NCBI GenBank assembly: GCA_900550925.1
Contig: URTU01000013.1
Location: 1-33,252 of the forward strand
Direction: 5' to 3'
DNA: 33,252 nt
Source: an uncultured Alistipes sp.
GTDB taxonomy: Bacteria > Bacteroidota > Bacteroidia > Bacteroidales > Rikenellaceae
Shown here: positions 14,032 through 23,871 of the stretch, piece after piece
Numbering within the stretch: the first letter of the stretch is position 1
How the letters are laid out: every line of letters begins with the position of its first letter
Made by a program: the position numbers and the translations under genes
Notes under the pieces: generated by a model
What the model saw: the letters and a program-made list of their open reading frames with translations, nothing else
Told to the model about the DNA's origin: nothing
Databases searched by the model: none

Positions 14032-17000
14032 ATGAGAAGATCCTCCATGCCTGACCCCGCAGGTCTGTATGCTCCGGAAAATGAGCATGATGGATGCGGG
14101 GTGGGCCTTGTCGTGAATATCAACGGCAGCAAATACCATGAAATCGTGGAAAGCGGTCTGCAGGTGCTCGAACACATGGCGCACCGCGGAGCCGAAGGCG
14201 CCGACAACAAAACGGGTGACGGTGCCGGAATAATGGTACAGATACCGCATGAATTTATTCTACTGCAGGGGATTCCGGTTCCGGAAAAGGGGCGTTACGG
14301 CGTAGGAATGCTGTTCATGCCCAAAGATCCGGAAGACAGTGCCGAATTCATGCGAATAGTCGAGAAGTCGGTTACCGAATCCGGACTGCACCTGTCGCAC
14401 ATACGGGAAGTTCCGGTCAACTCGGAGATTCTGGGCAGCGAGGCTCAGGCTTGCGAACCCTCTATCCGACAGATCATCGTGACCGGCTGCGACGACCAGC
14501 CAAGGCTCGAAAACCGACTCTATATCGTCCGCAAGGCGATCGAACGCTCCCTGCCCGACTCGCAGATCAAGGACAAGAAGAGTTGTTACGTGGTGAGCCT
14601 GTCGACCTCGACGCTCATCTACAAGGGAATGTTGTCCTCGCTGCAGTTGCGTGACTATTTCCCCGACCTGACCGATCCATATTTTACGAGTGCGATAGCG
14701 TTGGTTCATTCGCGCTTTTCGACCAATACCTTCCCGACGTGGAGCCTGGCGCAGCCGTTCCGAATGGTCGGGCACAACGGCGAGATCAATACAATCCGCG
14801 GAAACAGGCTCTGGATGAAGACTTCGGAGGCGGTGCTGCATCCTGACCAGCTGGGTGACATGCAGACGCAGATCAGTCCGATCATCCAGCCCGACATGAG
14901 CGACAGCGCCTCGTTCGACAATGCGCTGGAGTTCTTCGTCCGCAGCGGCATGAGCCTGCCGCACGCGCTGGCGATGCTCATACCCGAGAGTTTCAATGAC
15001 AAGAACCCTATTTCGAGCTCGCTCAAGAGTTTCTACGAATATCACAGCATCTTTACCGAGCCGTGGGACGGGCCGGCTACGATCATCTTCTCGGACGGCC
15101 GCTATGCCGGCGGGATGCTCGACCGCAACGGCTTGCGTCCGGCCCGCTGGCTCACCACCAAGAATGGAATGATGGTAATCGCCTCCGAAACGGGCGTGCT
15201 GAATATCGCACCGTCGCAGATCGAGGCCAAAGGGCGTCTGCGTCCGGGCAAGATCCTCATGGTCGACACGCTGAAGGGGGAGATACTTTACGACGATGCC
15301 ATAAAGCGTCAGTTGGCAGAGCGGTATCCCTACAAGGAGTGGCTGCAGAAGAATCGGGTCGTTCTGGACCAGATCACCAGCGGCCGCCACGTGAAACACG
15401 AGTTGGAGGACATGCACCGCAAGATGCAGGCCTTCGGTTATACGAGCGAGGATATCGAGCGCATAATCAAGCCTATGGCCAATACGGGTGCCGAACCCGT
15501 GGCATCGATGGGCAACGATACTCCGATAGCCGTGCTGTCGCAGAAGCCGCAGCGGCTGTTCAACTATTTCAGACAGCAGTTCGCGCAGGTGACCAACCCG
15601 CCGATCGACCCCATACGCGAGGAGCTGGTCATGTCGCTGACGAGCTACATAGGCGCCATTACGGGCAATGCGCTCAATCCTTCGCCCGAATTGTGCAAGG
15701 TGGTTAAGCTCTCGTCGCCGATCATTTCGGACAGCGAGCTCGATATCCTCCGCAATCTCCGCTATAAGGGCTTCAAGACCATAACGCTTCCCATGCTGTT
15801 CCGCGCCGACGGCGGAAGCCGTGCAATGGAGACGGCTATCGAAGAGTTGTGCAATGCCGCCGAGCGGGCCGTCGACGAAGGTTACAACTATATGATCATA
15901 AGTGACCGAGACATCTCGCCCGAGATGGCTCCGATACCGTCACTGCTGGCGTTGTCGGCCGTGCATCACCATCTGATCGACCGCCGCAAGCGAGCCCAGA
16001 TAGCAATTATCGTCGAGAGCGGCGAGGTGCGTGAGGTGATGCATGTGGCGTTGCTGATCGGTTACGGAGCGAGCGGTGTCAACCCCTACATGGCTTTTGC
16101 CATTCTCAACGACCTGGTTCGCCGTGACGAGTTGCAGCTCGACTACCCGACTGCCGAGAAACACTATGTCAAAGCAGTCAACAAGGGAATGTTGAAGATC
16201 ATGTCGAAGATGGGTATCTCGACCATACGCAGTTACCGCGGAGCGGCGCTGTTCGAGTCGATCGGGTTGTCGCAATCGCTGCTTGACCGTTACATGGGCG
16301 GCGGCACGTCGAAAATCGGTGGTATCGATATCGACGACATTGCGGCTGAAGCGCTCGGTGAGCACGCCAAGGCATTCGGACGGTTGCCTGAAGAGGATTC
16401 TCCGCTTGAGAATACGGGCTGTTACTCCTATCGCAAGAACGGTGAGCAGCATGCCTGGAATCCCGAAACCATTTCGCGGTTGCAGATTGCGACCCGGACG
16501 GGCGATTACGAACGGTTCAAGGAGTTCACACGGACGGTCAACGAAAAGCCGCATCCGATCTTTCTGCGCGATCTGATGGAGATCGCGAGCGACCGCCGGC
16601 CGATCCCGCTCGATGAAGTTGAGCCGGTAGAGACCATTACGTGTCGGTTCGTTACGGGAGCCATGTCGTTCGGTGCGATCAGCAAGGAGGCTCACGAAGC
16701 ACTTGCCATAGCCATGAACCGTATCGGCGGCCGCAGCAATACGGGTGAAGGAGGCGAAGACCCGGAGCGTTATCGCACGGGGGCCGACGGACAGTCGACG
16801 CGCAGTGCGATCAAACAGGTTGCATCGGCCCGTTTCGGCGTGAATACGGAGTATCTGGTCAATGCCGACGAGATACAGATCAAGATTGCTCAGGGCGCCA
16901 AGCCCGGCGAGGGAGGCCAGCTGCCCGGATACAAGGTCGATGAGATGATTGCACGTACGCGTCACTCGATTCCGGGAATTTCGCTCATCTCGCCGCCGCC

Positions 17001-18555
17001 ACATCACGATATCTACTCGATCGAGGACCTGGCACAGTTGATCTTCGACCTCAAGAATGTCAACCCCTCGGCGCGGATCAGTGTAAAACTGGTGTCGGAG
17101 AGCGGTGTCGGCACGATTGCGGCCGGCGTGGCCAAGGCCAAGGCCGACATGATACTCATCAGCGGCTGCGACGGCGGTACCGGTGCGAGTCCGGCAAGTT
17201 CGATCCGCCATGCCGGTTTGCCGCCCGAAGTTGGCCTTTCGGAGATACAGCAGACACTCGTGCTGAACAACCTGCGCGGAAAGGTGCGGCTGCAGGTCGA
17301 CGGACAGCTCAAGACCGGCCGCGATGTGGTTGTCGGAGCGTTGTTGGGAGCCGAGGAGTATGGATTTGCAACGGCTGCGCTGGTTGTCCTGGGATGCGTG
17401 CTGATGCGCAAATGCCACATGAATACCTGTCCGGTGGGTGTGGCTACGCAGAACGAAGAGTTGCGGCGCCGGTTCCGGGGGCGGTCGGAGTATCTGGTAA
17501 ACTACTTCACGTTCCTGGCCCGCGAGGTTCGCGAACTGCTGGCCTCGATGGGTTACCGCAGTATCGACGAGATTGTCGGCCGGACCGACCTGTTGCGGAT
17601 GCGACCTCAACCGGCCGGAAGCAAGGCCTCCAAAATTTCACTCGAGAGGATACTCTACCGTCCGTCGGGATGCGAAGGACACAGCATACGCTGCACGGAG
17701 GTCCAGGATCACAAGTTGACTGAAGTGAAGGATGTCACGCTGATCAAGGATACCGAAGCGGCGGTCAACGAGCACCGGAGAGTAGATCTTCAGATGCCGA
17801 TCTACAATACCGACCGCAGTGTTGGGGCGATGCTGAGCGGACATATCACGTCGCTGTACGGTGATGCGGGACTGCCCGATGACAGCATCAATATCACATT
17901 CAACGGTTCGGCCGGTCAGAGTTTCGGAGCATTCCTGTGCCGGGGCGTAACGTTCCGGCTCGAAGGCGATGCCAATGACTATCTCGGAAAGGGATTGTCC
18001 GGCGGCCGGATCATCGTGGTGCCGCCGCGCGGGAGTTCGTTTGCGGCCGAGGAGAACATCATTGCCGGAAATACGCTTATCTACGGCGCTACGGCGGGTG
18101 AGGTATATATCAACGGCGAGGTCGGCGAGCGGTTCTGTGTCCGCAACAGCGGTGCGGTAGCGGTTGTCGAGGGCGTTGGCGACCACGGCTGCGAATACAT
18201 GACCGGCGGCCGTGTGGTTGTACTGGGAACTACGGGGCGTAATTTTGCGGCCGGAATGAGCGGCGGCATAGCCTACGTCTGGAACCGCAACGGTGATTTC
18301 GACTTCTTCTGCAACATGGATATGGTAGAGTTGTCGCTGCTCGAGGAGGCGGGCGACCGGCGCGAGGTGCGGACGTTGATCGAGGCGCATTATAACCATA
18401 CCTCGTCACCGCTGGCGGCCCGGATGCTCGAACATTGGGACGACTATGCCGAGCAGTTCATCAAGGTGATGCCGATCGAATACAAGAAGGTATTGCAGGA
18501 GGAGCGTCTGGCGGCCCTCAACCGTAAGATAACAGAAGTTGAACGCGATTATTAG
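14032..18555 (+). CDS. gltB: Glutamate synthase large (alpha) subunit
   Basis: Ferredoxin/NADPH-type GOGAT large subunit. It hydrolyses glutamine and channels ammonia to 2-oxoglutarate, making glutamate. The 1507-residue length is normal. An N-terminal propeptide precedes the amidotransferase nucleophile Cys22 (DGCGVGLVVNI, with HMAHRGAEGADNKTGDGAGI following). The central and FMN-binding synthase domains carry SGCDGGTGASPASSIRHAGLP. Three Cys for the 3Fe-4S cluster are at 1122, 1128 and 1133 (CVLMRKCHMNTCPVG). The C-terminal GXGXG beta-helix contains GLSGGRIIVVPP and MTGGRVVVLGTTGRNFAAGMSGG. An ATG 15 bases downstream could also be the start. gltD begins 9 bases after its stop. The gene is intact, in contrast to gltD. 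Confidence 0.97.
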   Translation: MRRSSMPDPAGLYAPENEHDGCGVGLVVNINGSKYHEIVESGLQVLEHMAHRGAEGADNKTGDGAGIMVQIPHEFILLQGIPVPEKGRYGVGMLFMPKDPEDSAEFMRIVEKSVTESGLHLSHIREVPVNSEILGSEAQACEPSIRQIIVTGCDDQPRLENRLYIVRKAIERSLPDSQIKDKKSCYVVSLSTSTLIYKGMLSSLQLRDYFPDLTDPYFTSAIALVHSRFSTNTFPTWSLAQPFRMVGHNGEINTIRGNRLWMKTSEAVLHPDQLGDMQTQISPIIQPDMSDSASFDNALEFFVRSGMSLPHALAMLIPESFNDKNPISSSLKSFYEYHSIFTEPWDGPATIIFSDGRYAGGMLDRNGLRPARWLTTKNGMMVIASETGVLNIAPSQIEAKGRLRPGKILMVDTLKGEILYDDAIKRQLAERYPYKEWLQKNRVVLDQITSGRHVKHELEDMHRKMQAFGYTSEDIERIIKPMANTGAEPVASMGNDTPIAVLSQKPQRLFNYFRQQFAQVTNPPIDPIREELVMSLTSYIGAITGNALNPSPELCKVVKLSSPIISDSELDILRNLRYKGFKTITLPMLFRADGGSRAMETAIEELCNAAERAVDEGYNYMIISDRDISPEMAPIPSLLALSAVHHHLIDRRKRAQIAIIVESGEVREVMHVALLIGYGASGVNPYMAFAILNDLVRRDELQLDYPTAEKHYVKAVNKGMLKIMSKMGISTIRSYRGAALFESIGLSQSLLDRYMGGGTSKIGGIDIDDIAAEALGEHAKAFGRLPEEDSPLENTGCYSYRKNGEQHAWNPETISRLQIATRTGDYERFKEFTRTVNEKPHPIFLRDLMEIASDRRPIPLDEVEPVETITCRFVTGAMSFGAISKEAHEALAIAMNRIGGRSNTGEGGEDPERYRTGADGQSTRSAIKQVASARFGVNTEYLVNADEIQIKIAQGAKPGEGGQLPGYKVDEMIARTRHSIPGISLISPPPHHDIYSIEDLAQLIFDLKNVNPSARISVKLVSESGVGTIAAGVAKAKADMILISGCDGGTGASPASSIRHAGLPPEVGLSEIQQTLVLNNLRGKVRLQVDGQLKTGRDVVVGALLGAEEYGFATAALVVLGCVLMRKCHMNTCPVGVATQNEELRRRFRGRSEYLVNYFTFLAREVRELLASMGYRSIDEIVGRTDLLRMRPQPAGSKASKISLERILYRPSGCEGHSIRCTEVQDHKLTEVKDVTLIKDTEAAVNEHRRVDLQMPIYNTDRSVGAMLSGHITSLYGDAGLPDDSINITFNGSAGQSFGAFLCRGVTFRLEGDANDYLGKGLSGGRIIVVPPRGSSFAAEENIIAGNTLIYGATAGEVYINGEVGERFCVRNSGAVAVVEGVGDHGCEYMTGGRVVVLGTTGRNFAAGMSGGIAYVWNRNGDFDFFCNMDMVELSLLEEAGDRREVRTLIEAHYNHTSSPLAARMLEHWDDYAEQFIKVMPIEYKKVLQEERLAALNRKITEVERDY

Positions 18556-18564
18556 ATTCGAGAT

Positions 18565-19992
18565 ATGGGAAACCCCAAAGCATTTTTGACGATCCGTCGC
18601 AAGGAGGCGGGTTACCGGCCGATCCACGACCGCATATACGATTTTACGGAGGTCGAGCAGACCCTGAATATCGAGGACCGCAAGTTGCAGGCTTCGCGAT
18701 GTATGGATTGCGGCGTACCGTTTTGCCACTGGGCCTGCCCGCTCGGCAACCGGCAGCCCGAATGGCAGGATCTGGCCAGTCGCGGCAAGTGGAAAGAGGC
18801 TTATGAGAATCTGAGTCAGACGAATGATTTCCCGGAATTTACGGGCCGTATCTGTCCGGCGCTGTGCGAAAAGGCGTGTGTGCTTGCGTTGTCGGGTGAA
18901 GCGGTTACGATTCGTGAGGACGAGGCCGCCATAGTCGAACGGGCCTTCGAGGAGGGGCACATTGTTGCAAGACCGCCCTTGCGGCGCAGCGGCAAGCGTG
19001 TGGCGATCATCGGCAGCGGACCTGCGGGCCTGGCCTGCGCAAACCGCCTGAACAAGGCCGGACACAGTGTTACGGTCTTCGAAAAGGATGAAGCCATTGG
19101 CGGACTGTTGCGTTTCGGTATTCCGGATTTCAAACTCAACAAACAGGTCGTCGACCGGCGGTTGCGGCTCATGCGTGACGAAGGGGTTGAATTCCGGCCT
19201 TCGACACTCGTGGGGTGCGATATTTCCGGTCGCGAACTGATGGAGCGCTTCGATGCCGTATGTTTGGCAATCGGGGCCGGCGTGCCGCGTGATCTGTCTA
19301 TTGAGGGAAGAGATCTGCATGGCATTTACTTCGCACTTCAACTGTTGCAGCAGCAGAACCGGATCAATGCCGGAGAACAGGTTGCGCCCGAAGAGCGGAT
19401 CTCGGCCAAGGGCAAACGTGTGCTGGTGATCGGCGGCGGCGATACGGGCAGCGACTGAGTGGGGACGGTGATCCGTCAGGGAGCCGTCGAGGTGACGCAG
19501 ATCGAGATTATGCCCAAGCCTCCGGTGGACTACAATCCCGATACCCCGTGGCCGGCATATCCAAAGATTCTGAAAACCACTTCGTCGCATCAGGAAGGGT
19601 GCCGACGTCGCTGGTCGCTCTCATCGCGGCGCTTTATCGGTAAGGATGGTCATGTGACGGGCGTTGAGGTCGAACGTGTGGAGTGGATCAAGGATGAAGC
19701 TTCGGGACGTCTCGTGCCGAAATCGACCGGCGAAATCGAAACCATCGATGCCGATATGGTCCTGCTGGCAATGGGATTCGTACATCCTGTGCTGGAGGGC
19801 GTTGTCGAGGAGCTCGCCCCGAGTCTCGACGGCCGAAAGAATGTCGGGGTGGATGATTCGCAGGCGACCTCCGTTGCAGGGCTTTTTGCCGCCGGAGATG
19901 TCTCGACCGGAGCTTCGCTCGTGGTGCGTGCCATAGCGTCTGGCCGCCGGGCCGCCGAAAACATAGACCGCTATCTGCACCGGATCGGTTGA
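18565..19992 (+). pseudogene. gltD: Glutamate synthase small subunit, interrupted by one in-frame TGA
   Basis: NADPH-oxidising, FAD and Fe-S small subunit that feeds electrons to GltB. The first 297 codons encode the N-terminal Fe-S segment (C46, C49, C54, C58 and C97, C101, C105), the FAD-binding IIGSGPAGLACA (148-159) and the start of the NADPH-binding loop VIGGGDTGSD. Codon 298, at 19456-19458, is TGA where homologues such as E. coli GltD have Cys (GGGDTxxDC). The same frame then continues without damage for 177 codons to the normal end, with VTQIEIMPKPP, TSSHQEGC, the FAD-site VLLAMGFVHP and LFAAGDVSTGASLVVRAIASGR. GTG directly after the TGA could restart translation. Explanations are a recent nonsense mutation, a sequencing error, read-through or recoding, or a split gene. 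I list it as pseudogene provisionally; the full-length homology itself is certain. Confidence 0.85.
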
Positions 19993-20103
19993 TTGCATGA
20001 GGCATCGGCTACCTTGATCAGATTGCTTTGCTGCCGACCGGAAGGAAGGCTGGCAGTTCATTGCAGACAGTGGGTGCCAGAAAAATGCACCGGTCGCCAT
20101 GTA

Positions 20104-20145
20104 AAACAGGAACGGAGAAGTTTTGCAACTTCTCCGTTCCTGTTT
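20104..20145. terminator. Bidirectional terminator between gltD and asnB
   Basis: Perfect 19-bp stem (20104-20122 with 20127-20145) with a TTGC loop. The plus-strand stem ends in TTT and the minus-strand stem is followed by TTTTAC. Because the flanking genes converge, one hairpin can stop both transcripts. Confidence 0.88.
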
Positions 20146-20164
20146 GTATGCGTTGCCTGACGGC

Positions 20165-21829
20165 CTATTTGGCATCGATATGGACACCAGCCACGGCCCG
20201 GCCCGAGGGTTCGTTCATGTTCTGGAACGATGCGTCCCAGGCCAGCGCCTCGGCCGTCGAACATGCCACCGACGGTACCGACGGTACGCACTGTGCGGCG
20301 GTCTGCGACGGGAAGTGCTCCTCGAATATCGTACGATAGTAGTACTCCTCCTTGTTGCGGGGCGGGTTGATCGGGAAACGCTCGGCGGCATGCTCCATCT
20401 CGCGATCCGAAACAGCCTCCGAAGTGATCTTCTTGAGTGTGTCGATCCAGCTGTATCCTACACCGTCGGAGAACTGTTCCTTCTGGCGCCATGCGACGCT
20501 TTCGGGCAGCATGTCCTCGAATGCCTTGCGCAGGATCCACTTCTCGATACGTCCGTCGCGGGCCATCTTGTCGGCCGGATTCAGACGCATCGCCACATCC
20601 ATGAACTCCTTGTCGAGAAACGGGACACGGCCTTCGACACCCCATGCACTCAGCGCCTTGTTTGCCCGCAGGCAGTCGTAGAGGTGCAGTTTCGAGAGCT
20701 TGCGCACCGTCTCCTCGTGGAATTCGCGGGCATTCGGGGCCTTGTGGAAGTAGAGGTAGCCGCCGAAAATCTCATCGGCACCCTCACCCGACAGAACCAT
20801 CTTGATACCCATCGACTTGATGACGCGAGCCAGCAGATACATCGGCGTTGAGGCCCGGACGGTCGTCACGTCGTAGGTTTCGATATAGTATATCACGTCT
20901 CGCAGGGCGTCGATACCCTCCTGGACGGTATAGTTTATCTCGTGATGCACCGTACCGATATGTTCGGCCACCTTTCGGGCCGCCGCAAGGTCGGGCGCCC
21001 CCTTCAGACCTACGGCAAACGAGTGCAGCTGGGGCCACCATGCCGTGTCACGGTCACCGCTTTCGATACGTCTTGAAGCATATTTCTTTGCCACGGCCGA
21101 GATGATCGACGAGTCGAGCCCTCCCGACAGCAGCACCCCGTACGGGACATCCGACATCAACTGGCGTTTTACGGCTGCTTCGAGCGCCTCGCGCAGAGCT
21201 CCGATATCCGACTTGTTGTCTTTTACGTTGTCGTAGCTCTCCCAGTCGCGTCGGTACCAGCGGGTCATCCGGCCCTCCTTGCTCGACCAGTAGTGTCCGG
21301 GCAGGAACGGCTGGATCGTTGTGCAGACCCCTTCGAGCGCCTTCAGTTCGGAGGCGAAATAGAACTGCTCCTCGCGGTCCCAGCCTATGTAGAGCGGAAT
21401 AACGCCTATGTGGTCGCGGGCGATGAGATAGACGTCGTTTTCGATATCGTAGAGCGCGAATGCAAAGATGCCGTTCAGATGTTCGAGCAGGTTGACGCCG
21501 TATTTGCGGTAGAGTGGCAGAATCACCTCGCAGTCCGAACCGGTCATGAATTCATACTCTCCGGCCAGGCTTTCGCGGATCTGGCGGTGGTTGTAAATTT
21601 CGCCGTTGACGGCCAGAACCAGTTTTCCGTCGCGGCTGAACAGGGGTTGTCCGCCCGACTGGGGATCGACAATCGAAAGGCGCTCATGCGCCAGGACGGC
21701 TTTTTCGCCGCAATAGATGCCCGACCAGTCGGGACCGCGATGCCGTATCAATTTGGACATTCCGAGCACCCGCTGACGCAGTTCGGCACCCGGATGGCGC
21801 AGATCGAATACTCCTACAATTCCACACAT
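20165..21829 (-). CDS. asnB: Asparagine synthase B (glutamine-hydrolysing)
   Basis: Makes asparagine from aspartate, ATP and glutamine-derived ammonia. The 554-residue protein starts MCGIVG, so Cys2 is the class-II amidotransferase nucleophile after Met removal. The glutaminase domain shows HRGPDWSG, HERLSIVDP and VNGEIYNH (about 30-85). The synthetase domain has the PP-loop LLSGGLDSSII and the later GEGADEIFGGYLYFHKAP motif. Length matches AsnB. It is convergent with gltBD. An uncharacterised gene and a glucosaminidase lie upstream on the same strand, with a 134-base gap before asnB. No clear -7 box was found in that gap. Confidence 0.96.
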   Translation of the reverse strand: MCGIVGVFDLRHPGAELRQRVLGMSKLIRHRGPDWSGIYCGEKAVLAHERLSIVDPQSGGQPLFSRDGKLVLAVNGEIYNHRQIRESLAGEYEFMTGSDCEVILPLYRKYGVNLLEHLNGIFAFALYDIENDVYLIARDHIGVIPLYIGWDREEQFYFASELKALEGVCTTIQPFLPGHYWSSKEGRMTRWYRRDWESYDNVKDNKSDIGALREALEAAVKRQLMSDVPYGVLLSGGLDSSIISAVAKKYASRRIESGDRDTAWWPQLHSFAVGLKGAPDLAAARKVAEHIGTVHHEINYTVQEGIDALRDVIYYIETYDVTTVRASTPMYLLARVIKSMGIKMVLSGEGADEIFGGYLYFHKAPNAREFHEETVRKLSKLHLYDCLRANKALSAWGVEGRVPFLDKEFMDVAMRLNPADKMARDGRIEKWILRKAFEDMLPESVAWRQKEQFSDGVGYSWIDTLKKITSEAVSDREMEHAAERFPINPPRNKEEYYYRTIFEEHFPSQTAAQCVPSVPSVACSTAEALAWDASFQNMNEPSGRAVAGVHIDAK

Positions 21830-21963
21830 AGGATTTCAGATATTAACACGTATTGACACTAAAAAATAACCTTTTGTACGCCTGATTCGGATCGGGCTTC
21901 AGTCCGGCAGCTGTGACATGGCCGGACAACCGGGCGGATCATGCGGGGCGCACGGCCGCAGTA

Positions 21964-22704
21964 TCAGAAGTTTTCGTCGGGATTTCCGCTCTTCTCCTTG
22001 CGGATCTCCGGTATGGTCTCGTCGACATCGAAATCGAAGCCCATACGTTTTCCTGTCGGGAACTTCGAAATCTCCATCTTGGTATTGAACTGTTCGACGG
22101 TAGCTGTTTTCACGCTGCTGTACGGCGGTACGAACAGGTCGAAATCGAGGGCATATTCGATGGCCGACTCCAGAATGTCGATTATCGCCTCGCGATCGAT
22201 CCTGGCCGCTCCGAAATGGCGGAAATCGTAACGTTCCTGATTCTTGCCCTCGACAAAGAATGACTTGTCGGTATTGATGAATAACCGTCCGATCAGATAA
22301 CCTTCGTCACCGTTGCGGTTGTAGCGGAACGAATCGGAGAGGAAGTTGTAAATCTTAATCATTCCGCAATAGCTGCGGCTGTGGTCGTCCCGTACGTAAG
22401 GTACGCTGCTCACGGGATGAGATGCGTCGAAATCGAATACGTTCGTATGCATCATGAATATCAGCATTTCGCCGGCGATCTGAATCTGAGCTTCATATTT
22501 GCCGCGGTCGCGGTATTCGATGCGTACCCGCTTGTCGAGTTTGCCTTCGAGTTCGTCGTCGAATTCCGACGCCATTTCGAGCAGACACTCCTTGAGCTGT
22601 CCGAATGCGGCAAACGTATTGTCGAAAACCTGTTGTTTAAGATTCGATTTTCTAATCAGGGTCTCCAGAATCTCGGCTCTGTGACCCAATGTATCACCAT
22701 CCAT
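21964..22704 (-). CDS. Uncharacterised 246-residue protein
   Basis: I do not recognise a named family. The protein is soluble-looking: no signal peptide, no transmembrane segment, acidic overall, with mixed helix-strand character. An N-terminal helical part (IRKSNLKQQVFDNTFAAFGQ) precedes a strand-rich core with aromatic and charged runs (YEAQIQIAGEMLIFMMHTNV, YCGMIKIYNFLSDSFRYN, EGYLIGRLFINTDKSFFVEG). The coding signature is solid: length, codon use like its neighbours, and 66 bases from the upstream gene. It lies between the glucosaminidase and asnB on the minus strand and may be co-transcribed with either. I assign no function. Confidence 0.8.
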   Translation of the reverse strand: MDGDTLGHRAEILETLIRKSNLKQQVFDNTFAAFGQLKECLLEMASEFDDELEGKLDKRVRIEYRDRGKYEAQIQIAGEMLIFMMHTNVFDFDASHPVSSVPYVRDDHSRSYCGMIKIYNFLSDSFRYNRNGDEGYLIGRLFINTDKSFFVEGKNQERYDFRHFGAARIDREAIIDILESAIEYALDFDLFVPPYSSVKTATVEQFNTKMEISKFPTGKRMGFDFDVDETIPEIRKEKSGNPDENF

Positions 22705-22770
22705 AGTATATTGTTAGTTTAACCTGTTCATAACCTGACTCCATTGCAATCCTCATATCCGCCGTGGAGA

Positions 22771-23778
22771 CTATTTGAGCCTCAGACGCATGCCTTCGGA
22801 GAGCGAAGCATCTTTCGCGCAGCGGTTGAGGGCGGCCAGACGTGCCAGCCTGATTCCGTAACGCTGCGCCACGTCACGCAGGGTTTCACCCTTCTCGACC
22901 GTATGGTGGAGGGTAATACCCATGTATCGGCTCGGCTTGCGTTGAAGAAATACCCGGTCTCCGGCTTTGAGTGATGCTCCGTCGGGGGCGTCGTTGTATT
23001 TGTGCAGTTTTTTTGCGGTGCGCCCGAAGATCGCGGCGATACTTTCATAAGTGTCGCCGTCGTGTGCCAGAACATATTCCACGCCATTTACCGTGCGGGC
23101 CGAATAACCCATATACGGATTGACGGTCACGATATAGTTGTCGATGTCGACCTTGCCGGCATATTCCGAGAACTCCCTGGGACCGTTATCGGTTTCGAGG
23201 TTCGGCGTCTCGATGACATCCGTCACGGCCAGATCCGCCGCATTGACCGCATCCCCGTCCGTATCGAACCGGTAGAGATGGTTCGACTCGATGATCCGGA
23301 TCAGTTTGTCGGCATACTGCGGGTCGGTGGCATATCCGGCAGCCTTCAGACCGCGGGCCCAATGTACATAATCGGTTTCGGAGTAGCGGAACAGCGAATC
23401 GTATCTGGGTTGCGAATCGAGATATTCGGCATGGTCGGTATACGAATCTTCGGCCGAGTAGTATTTTCGGAAGCACTCGCCGCGGGCATCGTCGTCATGG
23501 CTTATGGTCATTCCGCGCCAGTTGCTCTTGCACTTGATTCCGAAGTGGTTGTTGGCTTCGACGGCCAGGCGGCCGTTTCCGCTGTCGGACTCCAGAATGC
23601 CCTGTGCGAGGGTGATGCTGGCCGGGATTCCGTATTTTTCCTGATGTTCGATGGCGATGTGTTTGTAGCGGTCGACATATTCGGCCGTGGTCATACGCAC
23701 CTCTTTCTGTGCATACAGGTTTACGGTTGCCGTAAGGGCCGCCAGCAGAGCGGCATTGCGGAGTATCGTCTTAATCAT
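22771..23778 (-). CDS. Secreted glucosaminidase with two LysM domains
   Basis: Peptidoglycan hydrolase of the FlgJ/AcmA-type glucosaminidase family (GH73-like), probably periplasmic or cell-surface. The 335-residue protein has a signal peptide (1-24, ending LYAQ) and then the catalytic domain (about 30-175) with YGIPASITLAQGILESDSGNG, Glu63 being the expected general acid, followed by NNHFGIKCKSNWRG and AGYATDPQYADKLIRIIE. Two C-terminal LysM modules follow, about 228-275 (HDGDTYESIAAIFGRTAKKL) and about 290-334 (VEKGETLRDVAQRYGIRLARL), which bind peptidoglycan glycan strands. Likely role is cell-wall remodelling or daughter-cell separation. A -7 box lies 25 bases upstream. Confidence 0.92.
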   Translation of the reverse strand: MIKTILRNAALLAALTATVNLYAQKEVRMTTAEYVDRYKHIAIEHQEKYGIPASITLAQGILESDSGNGRLAVEANNHFGIKCKSNWRGMTISHDDDARGECFRKYYSAEDSYTDHAEYLDSQPRYDSLFRYSETDYVHWARGLKAAGYATDPQYADKLIRIIESNHLYRFDTDGDAVNAADLAVTDVIETPNLETDNGPREFSEYAGKVDIDNYIVTVNPYMGYSARTVNGVEYVLAHDGDTYESIAAIFGRTAKKLHKYNDAPDGASLKAGDRVFLQRKPSRYMGITLHHTVEKGETLRDVAQRYGIRLARLAALNRCAKDASLSEGMRLRLK

Positions 23779-23802
23779 TCTGCAAACCTAACTTGTATGC
23801 CG

Positions 23803-23810
23803 CAAAGTTA
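23803..23810 (-). promoter_or_regulatory. Bacteroidota -7 box (TAACTTTG, minus strand) for the glucosaminidase
   Basis: On the minus strand TAACTTTG lies 24 bases before the ATG at 23778. The -33 partner is not clear. The position and exact -7 match make it likely. Confidence 0.55.
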
Positions 23811-23871
23811 ATAAAGTTTGCATATTTATTGCACTGCTCGGGGCAAAGCCGAATAATTTTTTCTTTTTGTC

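Noticed and set aside
14260..17610. Long minus-strand frames opposite gltB
   Set aside because: Same cause: GC-rich codon structure of gltB. No recognisable motifs, and gltB itself is certain.
19464..19477. GACGG/CCGTC hairpin right after the gltD TGA as a SECIS element
   Set aside because: The loop starts only 10 bases after the TGA, too close for bacterial SECIS elements. The alternative stem further on is marginal and mentioned only as a test.
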